Shown piece after piece: positions 49,188 through 58,759 of a stretch of 64,000 bases of DNA; within the stretch, counting starts at the first letter, position 1; the number at the start of each line of letters is the position of its first letter. Both the position numbers and the translations under genes were made by a program. Under the pieces are notes generated by a model. The model searched no databases. It was not told where the DNA came from and was given only the letters and a program-made list of their open reading frames with translations. Origin of the DNA: Nocardioides sp. ChNu-153 (GTDB lineage Bacteria > Actinomycetota > Actinomycetes > Propionibacteriales > Nocardioidaceae). The stretch lies in NCBI RefSeq assembly GCF_030466625.1, contig NZ_JADEVT010000004.1, positions 62,001 to 126,000 of the forward strand, in the 5' to 3' direction.

Positions 49188-50006
49188 GTGCGCGTACTCG
49201 TCACCGGCTCGGCCGGGAGCATCGGTCGGGTGGTGGTGAGCGGCCTGACCGCGGCCGGCCACGACGTCGTGGGCGCCGACCGCGCCCCGGAGCCCGAGGG
49301 CTGGACGCTGCCCTGGCACACGCTGGAGTGCGCGGACGCCGACGCCGTGCTCGCCGCCTTCGACGCCCAGGCGGAGGCCGGCGCCCCCGTGCAGGCCGTC
49401 GTCCACCTCGCCGGGAACCCCGACGAGGACGGTCTCGTCGAGGCGCTCACGTCGCACACGACGACCACCGCGGCGCTGCTCGACGCCATGCGGGCCCACC
49501 GCGTCGACCGCATCGTCTACGCGTCCTCCAACCACGCCGTCGGGGGCACGCCGCACGCGCCGTACTCCCCCGCCGACCCGCTGCCGGTCACGACGCCGCC
49601 CCGTCCCGACACCTTCTACGGCGTCGCGAAGGTCGCGGCCGAGGCCGTGCTGGCCCTCTACGCCGACCGGTACGGCATCGACGCGGTGGCGTGCCGCATC
49701 GGCTCGTTCCTGGAGGAGCCGGCGACGCGCCGCAACCTCGCGACGTGGCTGTCCCCCGACGACTGCGTGCGGATGGTCCTCGCCGCCCTCACCGCACCCG
49801 CTCCCGGCTTCGCCGTGCTGTACGGCGTGTCCGCCAACACCCGGGGCTGGTGGGACCTGGCGCCCGGGCGGGCCCTGGGCTACGAGCCGCTGGACGACGC
49901 CGAGGCGTGGGCCGACCGGCTGCCGACGCGACCGGAGGACGCCGTGGAGGACGCCCGCGTGGGCGGTCCGTTCGCGACCGAGACGTACTACCGCCCCGCT
50001 CTCTGA
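49188..50006 (+). CDS. NAD(P)-dependent sugar epimerase/dehydrogenase (extended SDR)
   Basis: A 272-residue Rossmann enzyme: VLVTGSAGSIGR nucleotide loop, VVHLAGNPDEDG, and the catalytic Tyr-x3-Lys in FYGVAKVAAE. It resembles uronate dehydrogenases and short NAD-dependent epimerases. Substrate not determined. It starts 27 bases after hmuO but seems to have its own leaderless promoter. Confidence 0.85.
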   Translation: MRVLVTGSAGSIGRVVVSGLTAAGHDVVGADRAPEPEGWTLPWHTLECADADAVLAAFDAQAEAGAPVQAVVHLAGNPDEDGLVEALTSHTTTTAALLDAMRAHRVDRIVYASSNHAVGGTPHAPYSPADPLPVTTPPRPDTFYGVAKVAAEAVLALYADRYGIDAVACRIGSFLEEPATRRNLATWLSPDDCVRMVLAALTAPAPGFAVLYGVSANTRGWWDLAPGRALGYEPLDDAEAWADRLPTRPEDAVEDARVGGPFATETYYRPAL

Positions 50007-50016
50007 GCCCCCGGCC

Positions 50017-51222
50017 GTGACGACCGCACCCGCGGAGGGCGCCTCCGCCCCGCCGTCGACCCGGCGCGACCCCCGCATGTGGCCGCTCTACGCCGCAGGG
50101 TTCACGACGGCGTTCGGGGCGCACGCCGTCGCCGCGAGCCTCGGGACCGGCTCCGGGGGCGTCGTGCCCTCCCTGCTGACGCTCGGACTGCTGCTGGCCC
50201 TCTACGACGGCGCGGAGGTGCTGCTCAAGCCGGTGTTCGGGACGGTCGCCGACCGCGTCGGGGCGCGACCGGTGCTCGTGGCGGGTCTCGTCGGCTTCGC
50301 CGCCGCGTCGGCGGTCTTCGTGGTCGCCGACGACCCCGCCTGGCTGTGGGCGGCTCGCCTCGGCCAGGGCGCCGCCGCGTCGGCGTTCTCCCCGGCCGCC
50401 TCGTCCCTGGTCGCACGGCTGAACCCGGCGGCCCGCCGCGGGCGGGTGTTCGGCTCCTACGGCTCGTTCAAGAGCGTCGGCTACACCCTCGGTCCGCTGC
50501 TCGGCGGCGTGCTCATCCACGTCGGCGGGCTGCGGCTGCTCTTCGCGGTGACCGCCGCGCTCGGTCTCGCCGTCGCGGTGTGGGCCCTGCTCGCGGTGCC
50601 CGCCGTACCCCCGCTGCCCCGCACGCGCCAGACGGTCCTCGACCTCGCGCGGCGCCTGGGGGACGGCGGCTTCCTCGTCCCCACGGCCGCGCTCGCCGGT
50701 GCGACCGCAGCCCTGTCGGTGGGGGTGGGCTTCCTCCCCGTCACCGGGGCGGACGCCGGTCTCGGTCCCGTCGTCACCGGCGCCGCCGTCTCCTTGCTGG
50801 CCGCGACGGCCGCCGTCGTGCAGCCGCGCGCCGGTCGCGCGCTGGACGCGGGGCGCCTCGACGTGCGCACCGGTCTGGGGGTGGGGCTGCTCGTGACCGC
50901 CCTCGGCCTCCTCGCGCCGCTGGTGCCCGACGTGGCCGGGCTGCTGCTCGCGGCGGTGCTCGTCGGTGCGGGCACCGGCGTCATCACGCCGCTGGGGTTC
51001 GCGGCCCTCGCCGCGTCCACCCCGCCGGAACGCATGGGGCAGACGATGGGCACCGCCGAGCTCGGCCGCGAGCTCGGCGACGCCGGCGGGCCGCTCCTCG
51101 TCGCCGCCGTGGCCACCGTCGCCGGCCTCTCCCTGGGGTACGTCGCCCTCGCCGCCCTGCTCGCCGTCGGCCCCGCCGTCGTGCTCGCGACGCGGCGGCG
51201 ACGGGGCGTCAAGGTTCCGTAA
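50017..51222 (+). CDS. MFS transporter
   Basis: A 401-residue membrane protein with twelve probable helices and the MFS loop GTVADRVGARPVLV between helices 2 and 3. The second half repeats this pattern more weakly. It starts 10 bases after the epimerase stop, so the two may be co-expressed. The substrate cannot be read from the sequence; drug or sugar efflux are both possible. Confidence 0.88.
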   Translation: MTTAPAEGASAPPSTRRDPRMWPLYAAGFTTAFGAHAVAASLGTGSGGVVPSLLTLGLLLALYDGAEVLLKPVFGTVADRVGARPVLVAGLVGFAAASAVFVVADDPAWLWAARLGQGAAASAFSPAASSLVARLNPAARRGRVFGSYGSFKSVGYTLGPLLGGVLIHVGGLRLLFAVTAALGLAVAVWALLAVPAVPPLPRTRQTVLDLARRLGDGGFLVPTAALAGATAALSVGVGFLPVTGADAGLGPVVTGAAVSLLAATAAVVQPRAGRALDAGRLDVRTGLGVGLLVTALGLLAPLVPDVAGLLLAAVLVGAGTGVITPLGFAALAASTPPERMGQTMGTAELGRELGDAGGPLLVAAVATVAGLSLGYVALAALLAVGPAVVLATRRRRGVKVP

Positions 51223-51305
51223 AGCCGCGCGGACCCTGCGGTGGATCGCGACGGCCCGGTTCGGTGTCGTGACCGAGCAGCTGGCGCGACCGCTCGTGCG
51301 ACCCC

Positions 51306-51842
51306 TCAGTGCCAGCTGAACCGGTCGCGCAGAGCGACGACGGTCGAGATCCGCGTGAGCAGCCGGAGTGCTCCGAAGCCGGCCAGGGCGCCCGCGACGT
51401 TGAAGAGCAGGTCGTTCACGTCGGCGATGTGGCCACCGCTCAGCAGGTGGGCCGTCGCGTACTGGACGACCTCGATGCCCAGGCTGGACGCCGCGGCGAT
51501 CGCCAGCACGCGCCCCCACGAGGCCCCGACGAGGACGAGCGGCACGAGGACCCCCACGGGCACGAAGACGGCGACGTTCATCGCGGCGTCGGCGACCTCG
51601 TAGTCGGCGAGCGGTACGAGGACGAGGAAGTCGTCCCACGACGCGTCACGGCCGGGCTTGTCCAGGTAGATGGGGAAGACGGTGTTGGCGACCACTCCGG
51701 CGACGTACACGGACAACGCCACGGCCACGGTCGCTCGCGGCAGGGAGAGGCTGCGGCGGCGACGCAGGCTCTCCAGGAGCGCGACGAGGACGATGACGCC
51801 GAGGGGCACCACCACGGGCAGGACGGGGACGTGACGGAACAC
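51306..51842 (-). CDS. VanZ-family membrane protein
   Basis: A 178-residue protein with four or five transmembrane helices and the VanZ pattern: VADAAMNVAVFVPVGVLVPL, SLGIEVVQYA, ADVNDLLFNVAGALAGF. VanZ relatives affect cell-wall or teicoplanin tolerance; the exact role is unknown. GTG 51842 is chosen because AGGAG sits 7 bases upstream. Convergent with the MFS gene. Confidence 0.87.
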   Translation of the reverse strand: MFRHVPVLPVVVPLGVIVLVALLESLRRRRSLSLPRATVAVALSVYVAGVVANTVFPIYLDKPGRDASWDDFLVLVPLADYEVADAAMNVAVFVPVGVLVPLVLVGASWGRVLAIAAASSLGIEVVQYATAHLLSGGHIADVNDLLFNVAGALAGFGALRLLTRISTVVALRDRFSWH

Positions 51843-51874
51843 CGGTGGTCTCCTGGTCTCAGACGCGCCGACGC

Positions 51875-51899
51875 CGACGCGTGGTCGAAGCACGCGTCG
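51875..51899. repeat. inverted repeat upstream of the VanZ gene
   Basis: CGACGCGT and ACGCGTCG are separated by nine bases in the VanZ upstream region, either an operator or a leader hairpin. Confidence 0.35.
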
Positions 51900-52066
51900 T
51901 GGACGCTATCCCGCAGTCCTGCTCGGTTGCGGCGGCGAGGGCCGTGCAGCCCCTCGGGTCCGGCGGCGGCGTCGTCCGACGGGGGCACGGGGGCGTCACC
52001 GATGAGAAACGTCACCGGCAGCCGTCTGATGACCGTCCGACTCACACCGTCCACCCGGGGAGAACC

Positions 52067-52636
52067 ATGAGACCGCTCCGCTACTCGATCAACGTCACGC
52101 TGGACGGCTCGGTCTCGCACGAGGCGGGGATCCCCCCGGACGAGGAGTCGATGCGCTACTGGGCCGCCGAGATGGCGGGGGCCGACGCGCTGCTGCTCGG
52201 CCGGGTGACCTATCAGATGATGGAGTCGGCGTGGCGCCGGCCGGGGTCGGGCGCGTGGCCCGACGGGGTGGCCGCGTGGGAGCTCCCGTTCGCCGAGGCC
52301 ATCGACGGGGCGAGGAAGTACGTCGTGTCGAGCACGCTGGGCGAGGTCGACTGGAACGCCGAGCTGGTGCGGGGCGACGTGGGGCAGGCCGTCCGGCGGC
52401 TCAAGCAGCAGCCGGGTGGGCGCCTGTGGGTGGGCGGCGTGACGCTCCCCACCGCGCTGGCGGACCTGGGGCTCATCGACGAGTACGAGCTCCTCGCGCA
52501 GCCGGTCCTCGCCGGGCACGGCCCCAGCCTGCTCGGTGGTCTGCGCGAACGGATCCGGCTCGAGCTGGTGGACCGTCGCGAGCTCGCCTCGGGTGCCGTC
52601 GTCGTGCGCTACCGGCCCGCGCGCCCCGCGGCCTGA
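52067..52636 (+). CDS. dihydrofolate reductase-family (RibD C-terminal-like) protein
   Basis: A 189-residue protein with RYSINVTLDGSVSHEAG, ADALLLGRVTYQMMESAW, KYVVSSTL and WVGGVTLPTALADLGLIDEYEL, the pattern of RibD-C/DHFR-like reductases. True folate reduction is doubtful, since these stand-alone proteins are mostly uncharacterised. GGGGAG precedes ATG 52067. Confidence 0.88.
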   Translation: MRPLRYSINVTLDGSVSHEAGIPPDEESMRYWAAEMAGADALLLGRVTYQMMESAWRRPGSGAWPDGVAAWELPFAEAIDGARKYVVSSTLGEVDWNAELVRGDVGQAVRRLKQQPGGRLWVGGVTLPTALADLGLIDEYELLAQPVLAGHGPSLLGGLRERIRLELVDRRELASGAVVVRYRPARPAA

Positions 52637-52669
52637 CGTCCCCGGCCTGACGTACCGGGGAGGGCGGAG

Positions 52670-53215
52670 ATGTACCTCGAGTTCTTCAGTGACGACAACT
52701 ACGAACCGCTGTGGCAGCACGGGCCCGGCCCGGGCGACGTCGGTCCCGCCGACACCGCCGAGCTGGGCCTCAGCGACGGTCTGCTGGCCCGACTCAGGGC
52801 GTGGTGCGTCGAGGCGAGCGGCGGCCCGATGCGCGGCGGCCTCCTGGACCACCACGTCCGGGCCCTCGAGCTCGCCCGCCTGGTGCAGCTCGAGTTCGGC
52901 GACGAGCACGAGGTCTGGCGCCTGGACGGCCCCGGCTCCCGACCGTTGGTCCTGGCCGGTGAGGGCGAGGGCGCAGACCTGGCCCGCACGGTGGCCGGTC
53001 GACCCGTCGCGGTGCCCCTGCGGCAGGTGAGCAGGTCGACGACCACGCACCGGCGCATCGTCCAGTGGCGCCGGGCACGGCTGCACGCACGGGCCGGTAC
53101 GGCGGGCACCGCGGCGTGGCGCGCGGAGGGTCTGGCGATCGCGGCGCGCCTGCAGGAGGAGGTCGGCCTCGACCACGCCGTCACCTACCTCGGCGGTCGC
53201 ACGGAGCGCCCCTGA
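52670..53215 (+). CDS. hypothetical protein
   Basis: A 181-residue soluble protein that I do not recognise. It begins MYLEFFSDDNYEPLW and ends HAVTYLGGRTERP, with mixed alpha/beta character, no signal peptide and no membrane segment. The C-terminal half is Arg-rich and helical. A good GGAGGGCGGAG site precedes ATG 52670, and codon use fits its neighbours, so it is likely real. It follows the DHFR-like gene by 33 bases. Confidence 0.7.
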   Translation: MYLEFFSDDNYEPLWQHGPGPGDVGPADTAELGLSDGLLARLRAWCVEASGGPMRGGLLDHHVRALELARLVQLEFGDEHEVWRLDGPGSRPLVLAGEGEGADLARTVAGRPVAVPLRQVSRSTTTHRRIVQWRRARLHARAGTAGTAAWRAEGLAIAARLQEEVGLDHAVTYLGGRTERP

Positions 53216-53248
53216 CGCCCCCGGCGGTCGCTGCCGGCGGTGCGCCCG

Positions 53249-53794
53249 TCACTGGTACCAGCAGGGGGCGCGCTGCCACGCCGCCAGGCGCGACACGGGA
53301 GCGGCAGCGGTGTCGCCGGTCGACGTCAGGTGCAGGAACTCGTCGCCCTCGAGGTCCGCCCAGGTCGACGCTCGCGCGTACGGGCCGTCGAGCGACCGCT
53401 CGTTCGTGTGGGTCCAGCCGTAGACGGCCCAGGCCACGTCCGGACCGAGCACGACGTCGTCCCGGACCTGGAGCGGCCAGGAACTGCCGTCGGCGACCTC
53501 GCCGGGCGCGTCGACGTCGGCCAGCTCCCGGGTGTCGGACTCCTGCTGCAGCTCCGCGCCGTCGCCCGCCGCCTCGACCTCGGTGCCGTCCTGCGGCAGT
53601 GCGTAGAGCGTGAGGCCGTCGACCGGTTCCGAGCCCTCGCAGATCTTGACGTGGGCGACGTACGTGCCGTCGGCGGCTCGGGTGACGGCCACCTCCCCGA
53701 CGCTGGGGACCCCGCACCCGCCGAGCGCGACCAGCACCAGTGCCGCGACGACGAGCAGTCCTCCTCGCGAGTTCCAGCCCACCGGGGCATCCAA
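53249..53794 (-). CDS. putative lipoprotein
   Basis: A 181-residue exported protein with lipobox LGGC (Cys27) and a beta-rich body of unknown function (ADGTYVAHVKICEGSEPV, VAWAVYGWTHTNERS), plus Cys residues at ICEG and PCWYQ that could pair. Convergent with the preceding hypothetical gene. Confidence 0.7.
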   Translation of the reverse strand: MDAPVGWNSRGGLLVVAALVLVALGGCGVPSVGEVAVTRAADGTYVAHVKICEGSEPVDGLTLYALPQDGTEVEAAGDGAELQQESDTRELADVDAPGEVADGSSWPLQVRDDVVLGPDVAWAVYGWTHTNERSLDGPYARASTWADLEGDEFLHLTSTGDTAAAPVSRLAAWQRAPCWYQ

Positions 53795-53893
53795 CCATCA
53801 CCAGCCCCGACGAGCGGGCGGACCTCGACGTGGATCGATGAGCGTCGCGTCGGCCGGGCCACGGCCGGAAATCCCGCCGGGCACCCCGCCGGG

Positions 53894-54820
53894 TCACCGC
53901 GGGACGGTGCCCGGCTCGTCGCCCGAGGCGCTGACCACGACCTGCTCCGTTGCGTCGTCCTCGCCGGCGGCGGCGCGCGCACCCGACCGCTCGGCCCCGA
54001 GGCCTGCGGCCACGACGAGCACCAGGCCCACGACCGCCCCCGGGCCGGGCAGCTGCCCCAGCAGGACCAGTCCGATGACGAGGGCGATGGCCGGTTCCAG
54101 GCACATGATCGTGCCGAAGGCCGCTGCGGTGAGGTGGCGCAGCGCCACCATCTCGAGCGCGAAGGGCACCACCGGCAGCAGGACGGCCAGGCCGGCGCCG
54201 AGCAGCAGGACCTCCCAGGTCAGCACCCCCGCGAGGTCGCTGCCCGGCAGCACCAGCACGGTGCCGGTCGCCACGAGTCCCGCGACCGGCATCGAGACCG
54301 CCAGGCCCTGCACGCCCTCGACCTCGTCGCCGACGCGCTGGGTCAGCACGATGTAGCCCGCCCAGCAGGCAGCCGCCGCGAGCGCCGCCGCGACGCCGAA
54401 CACGTCGACGTCGCCGCGCCACGGTTCGGTCAGCAGCAGGACCCCGGCCCCGGCCAGCAGCGGCCAGGCCAGCCGGGCGACCACGCCGCGACCACGCAGC
54501 ACCGCCACCGAGAGCGGACCCAGGAACTCGAGAGCACTCGCCGTGCCCATCGGCAGCCGCGAGACCGCCACCATGAAGAGCATCGTGACGCCCGCGGTGA
54601 TGACACCGAGCGCGACGCAGGTCCGCAGCGCGCGCCCGGACATCGATCCCCTCCGAGGGCGCAGCACCACGAGGGTGATGAGCCCGGCCCACACGAGCCG
54701 CAGCCACGCGGCTCCGTCCGGACCGACGCGCCCGGCGAGGCCGACCGAGACGGCGATGCCGAGCTGGACGCAGAGCATGGAGGCGAGGGCGAGCGAGGCG
54801 CCGGTGCGAGCGGTGGACAC
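53894..54820 (-). CDS. EamA-family (RhtA-like) exporter
   Basis: A 308-residue membrane protein with ten probable helices and two EamA halves: AWLRLVWAGLITLVVLRPR, SALEFLGPLSVAVL, then GYIVLTQRVGDEVEG, LEPAIALVIGLVLLGQ. This is the pattern of amino-acid and metabolite exporters. GTG 54820 is preferred; longer in-frame starts exist. It is divergent from the LysR gene, the usual layout for a regulator and its target exporter. Confidence 0.88.
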   Translation of the reverse strand: MSTARTGASLALASMLCVQLGIAVSVGLAGRVGPDGAAWLRLVWAGLITLVVLRPRRGSMSGRALRTCVALGVITAGVTMLFMVAVSRLPMGTASALEFLGPLSVAVLRGRGVVARLAWPLLAGAGVLLLTEPWRGDVDVFGVAAALAAAACWAGYIVLTQRVGDEVEGVQGLAVSMPVAGLVATGTVLVLPGSDLAGVLTWEVLLLGAGLAVLLPVVPFALEMVALRHLTAAAFGTIMCLEPAIALVIGLVLLGQLPGPGAVVGLVLVVAAGLGAERSGARAAAGEDDATEQVVVSASGDEPGTVPR

Positions 54821-54869
54821 GCGCCCAGTAGATCCAGCCGGTCCGTCCGCGTCCACGCGAGAATCATGA

Positions 54870-54882
54870 ACGGACCGTCCGT
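54870..54882. promoter_or_regulatory. ACGGAC-c-GTCCGT inverted repeat between EamA and LysR genes
   Basis: A perfect 6-bp palindrome with a one-base centre lies between the -35 and -10 regions of the LysR gene and about 50 bases from the exporter start. It is a likely regulator site. Confidence 0.4.
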
Positions 54883-54890
54883 CCATGCCT

Positions 54891-54896
54891 GACAAT
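54891..54896 (+). promoter_or_regulatory. -10 element of the LysR gene
   Basis: GACAAT ends 6 bases before GTG 54903, favouring that start over ATG 54885, which lies upstream of the element. Confidence 0.4.
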
Positions 54897-54902
54897 CGGT
54901 GG

Positions 54903-55811
54903 GTGAACATACGCCGTCTCGAGCTGCTGGTCGCGCTGTCCCGCCTGGGGTCCATGCGGGAGGTCGCCGACGAGCTCGGGTCCACCACGTCGACGGTCTC
55001 GCAGCAGCTCGCGGCGCTCGCTCACGAGGTGGGCGCCCCCCTGCTCGAACCGCACGGCCGGCGGGTGCGGCTCACGCCGGCCGGCCGGCGCCTCGTCGAG
55101 CACGCCGTGACCATCCTGGCGGCCGTCGAAGCGGCACGGGCCGCTCTCGATCCCGGTGCGGAGCCGGCGGGCACCCTCCGCACCGGGGGGTTCGCGACGG
55201 CCGTCCGGCGCAGCCTCCTGCCCGCCCTGCACACGCTGGCGGACACGTGCCCGCGGGTGCGGCTCCTCGTCAGCGAGTACGAGCCGGGCGAGGCGCACGC
55301 TCTCCTGCTCAGCGACGACCTCGACCTGGCGCTGACCTACGACTACAACCTGGCGCCGACGACGCTCGACCGGTCGCTCGTGGCACACCGGCTGTGGTCG
55401 ACCACCTGGGGGCTCGGCGTGCCTGCGGAGACTGCGCCCCCGACCGGGTCGGCGACCGACGTCGTGACGGCGTTCCGCTCCACCCCCTGGATCGTGAACT
55501 CGCGCGGCACCGCCGACGAGGACGTCGTCCGCACGCTCGCCTCGATGGCGGGGTTCCTCCCCGACGTCACCCACCGCGCCGACAACCTCGACCTCGTCCA
55601 GGACCTGGTCGCCGCCGGGCTCGGCGTCGCCCTGCTCCCCGAGGACTCGGTGCTGCGCGAGGGTGTGCGCGTCGTGCCCCTGCGCGACCCGGAGGTGCTG
55701 CTCCAGGCCTACGCGGTCACACGGACCGGCCGGGCGACCTGGCCGCCCCTCGCCGCCCTGCTGCGCACCCTGGGCCCCGCCGGTGAGGACGGATCGAGTG
55801 TCGGCCCTTGA
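54903..55811 (+). CDS. LysR-family transcriptional regulator
   Basis: A 302-residue regulator: N-terminal winged HTH (RRLELLVALSRLGSMREVADELGSTTSTVSQQL, listed here by its parts SRLGSMREVADEL and STTSTVSQQL), then a two-lobed effector domain (LRTGGFATAVRR, VRLLVSEYEPGEA, VAAGLGVALLPEDSV). It probably controls the divergent EamA exporter. Its TGA stop (55809-55811) is part of the TTGACC -35 box of the following MerR gene. Confidence 0.9.
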   Translation: MNIRRLELLVALSRLGSMREVADELGSTTSTVSQQLAALAHEVGAPLLEPHGRRVRLTPAGRRLVEHAVTILAAVEAARAALDPGAEPAGTLRTGGFATAVRRSLLPALHTLADTCPRVRLLVSEYEPGEAHALLLSDDLDLALTYDYNLAPTTLDRSLVAHRLWSTTWGLGVPAETAPPTGSATDVVTAFRSTPWIVNSRGTADEDVVRTLASMAGFLPDVTHRADNLDLVQDLVAAGLGVALLPEDSVLREGVRVVPLRDPEVLLQAYAVTRTGRATWPPLAALLRTLGPAGEDGSSVGP

Positions 55812-55838
55812 CCTCGAGCGCACTCGAAGGTCGACACT
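55808..55838 (+). promoter_or_regulatory. MerR-type promoter/operator 1 (autoregulatory)
   Basis: TTGACC (55808-55813), a 19-base spacer carrying the dyad TCGAGCGCACTCGA, and GACACT (55833-55838). A 19-base spacer with a central dyad is the hallmark of MerR-activated promoters. The -10 is 6 bases before the MerR GTG, so the mRNA is leaderless. Confidence 0.75.
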
Positions 55839-55844
55839 GGGCCG

Positions 55845-56240
55845 GTGAGCGCCCTGCCGGAGACCAGCACGTCGTACTCGATCGCGGAGGCGGCCGCCCT
55901 GAGCGGCCTGACCACCCACACGTTGCGCTACTACGAGCGCGACGGGCTGATGCTCGTGCCCGTCGGGCGGGCCAGCACCGGGCACCGCCGCTACGGGCCC
56001 GAGGACCTGCGCTGGATCGAGATGGTGACCCGGCTGCGCTCGACCGGGATGCCCGTGCGGGAGGTGCGGCGCTACGCCGACCTGGTGCGCGCCGGCGACG
56101 GCAACGAGGCCGAGCGGCTCGAGCTGCTGCGCACCCACCGCCGTGCCGTGCTCCGCCAGCTCGCGGAGACCACCGAGCACCTCGGCGCCATCGACCGCAA
56201 GATCGGCATCTACGTCGACCGGCTCGAGCAGGACGCTTGA
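55845..56240 (+). CDS. MerR-family transcriptional regulator
   Basis: A 131-residue activator: [28 protein letters not shown], the second wing [19 protein letters not shown], and a C-terminal coiled-coil dimer helix from about residue 80. No extra ligand domain or cysteine cluster is present, so metal sensing is unlikely. Its own promoter and that of the following aldo/keto reductase carry the same operator. The TGA stop lies inside the -35 of that second promoter. Confidence 0.92.
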   Translation: MSALPETSTSYSIAEAAALSGLTTHTLRYYERDGLMLVPVGRASTGHRRYGPEDLRWIEMVTRLRSTGMPVREVRRYADLVRAGDGNEAERLELLRTHRRAVLRQLAETTEHLGAIDRKIGIYVDRLEQDA

Positions 56241-56267
56241 CCTCGAGCGCGCTCGAAGGTCTTCACT
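56237..56267 (+). promoter_or_regulatory. MerR-type promoter/operator 2 (aldo/keto reductase)
   Basis: TTGACC (56237-56242), a 19-base spacer differing from operator 1 at one base (TCGAGCGCGCTCGA core), and TTCACT (56262-56267). The MerR stop codon TGA is embedded in the -35. Confidence 0.75.
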
Positions 56268-56274
56268 GGAGGAC

Positions 56275-57315
<1,041 letters not shown>

Positions 57316-57319
57316 CGGC

Positions 57320-57787
57320 TCAGGCCGCGTCCGTCCCCGACAGGCGTCCCAGCAGGCCCCGTCGGCAGCCCTCCATCATCCGGTGGTGGTTCCACCGCAG
57401 CAGCGGGTCGGCCAGGCGCACGAGCGGGGCGGGCACCCGCCCGGGCCGCCCGGCCAGGTCGACCTCCTGGTGGTAGTCCACCCGGCACCCCGGGCCGCCA
57501 CCGACCGCAGCCTCCGGGGTGAGCGCGAACCGCGCCTCGCCCCGGAGGTCGCCGTCGACGTCCACGGCGAGCAGGTCGGGCTCGCGGACGCGGGCGTGCA
57601 GGTGCAGGCGGAGCTCGTAGGGCAGGGTCGAGCGGGCGACGACGTCCGCGTCGTCAGGGCCGCGCGGGACGACGGCGCGCACCTGCGGCCACCACGCGGC
57701 GTACCCCTCGACGTCGCCCAGCACCGCCGCCACCCGCTCCGGGGCGTGCGGCAGGTGCCACCGCTCGGTGAACACGTAGGCGCCCAC
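57320..57787 (-). CDS. SRPBCC-fold (polyketide cyclase-like) protein
   Basis: A 155-residue START-like protein: TERWHLPHAPERVAAVLGDVEGYAAWWPQV at the N-terminus (start of a ligand-binding helix-grip fold) and a helix ending WNHHRMMEGCRRG. Ligand unknown. It is next to the GNAT gene (3 bases) and convergent with the aldo/keto reductase. Confidence 0.8.
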   Translation of the reverse strand: MGAYVFTERWHLPHAPERVAAVLGDVEGYAAWWPQVRAVVPRGPDDADVVARSTLPYELRLHLHARVREPDLLAVDVDGDLRGEARFALTPEAAVGGGPGCRVDYHQEVDLAGRPGRVPAPLVRLADPLLRWNHHRMMEGCRRGLLGRLSGTDAA

Positions 57788-57790
57788 GCC

Positions 57791-58726
57791 TCAGCCCTCC
57801 CGCCCGGGACGCAGCGCCGGGCGCCGCTGCCACGTCGTGAGCAGCGGCCGGTAGCCCACCGACGCCCAGAAGGGCGCGGACCACGGGCTGACGCCGGCGT
57901 GGTGCAGCAGCAGGGCGGCCCAACCCTCGTCCACGGCGCGGGCGTGCGCGGTCGCGGCGAGCACCCGCCCGAGGCCCGCCGAGCGGTGGGCGGGGTCGAC
58001 GTACGCCCCCACGAGGTAGCCGGCCGGGGCGAGCCACGTGGCCCCGGTCGCCCACGCGGCGGGCTCGGGCGGGTTGACCTGGCAGAAGGCCAGCGGCGAG
58101 CCGTCGACCTCCGCGACCCACGTCCACCCCTCGTCCCGTGCCAGCGCCTCCGCGAGCTCGGGGGCCAGCGAGGCCCGGGCGTCCGGACGCTCCGGCACGG
58201 AGCCGAACCGGGTCTCCCAGCGGTGCAGGTCGAGAGTCCGCTCGAGGAGCCAGGGCACGTCCGCCTCGCCGGCCGGCCGCACCACCACCCCGTCGGGCGG
58301 CGTGCGCCAGCCCGCCGGGTCGGGCCGGTCCAGGATCCGCACGGCGAGGACCGAGGCCGGCCCGAAGTGGCGCCGCACGAGCGGCGCCACGAGGGCGGAG
58401 TCGCGGCTGGCCAGCGTCACCGCGGCCGCGGTCTCGTCGTCGGTGGCGGCCGGGTCGCCGGCCAGCTCCGCGAGCCAGGCGTCGAGCACCCGCCCCCAGG
58501 CCGCGCCGTCAGGGGCCGCGGCGCGCACGTGCAGGGCGTGGCTCCGCCGGGCGACCCACAGCGAGTCGGTGGTCGTCGTGGTGGCGACGGCGCCGACATC
58601 GCCGTCGACCAGCACCCGCCCCTCCGGCAGCTCCGCGACCCGCACGAGCGGGTCCACCTCCGCCAGGCGCGCCTCGTGGGCGGCCTGGAGGGCGGCGAGC
58701 TCGGGACCGGGTGTCGAGGAGGGCAC
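57791..58726 (-). CDS. GNAT-family N-acetyltransferase
   Basis: A 311-residue protein. The C-terminal 150 residues are a GNAT fold: VVVRPAGEADVPWLLE, YVDPAHRSAGLGRVLAAT (acetyl-CoA loop), LLHHAGVSPWSAPFWASVGYRPL. The N-terminal half is a second, weaker GNAT-like region. Acceptor unknown. GTG 58726 has AGGA upstream. Confidence 0.85.
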   Translation of the reverse strand: MPSSTPGPELAALQAAHEARLAEVDPLVRVAELPEGRVLVDGDVGAVATTTTTDSLWVARRSHALHVRAAAPDGAAWGRVLDAWLAELAGDPAATDDETAAAVTLASRDSALVAPLVRRHFGPASVLAVRILDRPDPAGWRTPPDGVVVRPAGEADVPWLLERTLDLHRWETRFGSVPERPDARASLAPELAEALARDEGWTWVAEVDGSPLAFCQVNPPEPAAWATGATWLAPAGYLVGAYVDPAHRSAGLGRVLAATAHARAVDEGWAALLLHHAGVSPWSAPFWASVGYRPLLTTWQRRPALRPGREG

Positions 58727-58746
58727 CGGCCCATCCTGGCACCGGC

Positions 58747-58752
58747 TACCGT
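58747..58752 (+). promoter_or_regulatory. -10 element of the phosphosugar mutase gene
   Basis: TACCGT, 7 bases before ATG 58760; leaderless. Confidence 0.4.
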
Positions 58753-58759
58753 GCCGCCC

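Noticed and set aside
51223..51305. Terminator between MFS and VanZ genes
   Set aside because: CAGCTGGC/GCCAGCTG can pair but only across a loop of over 20 bases, so it was not called.
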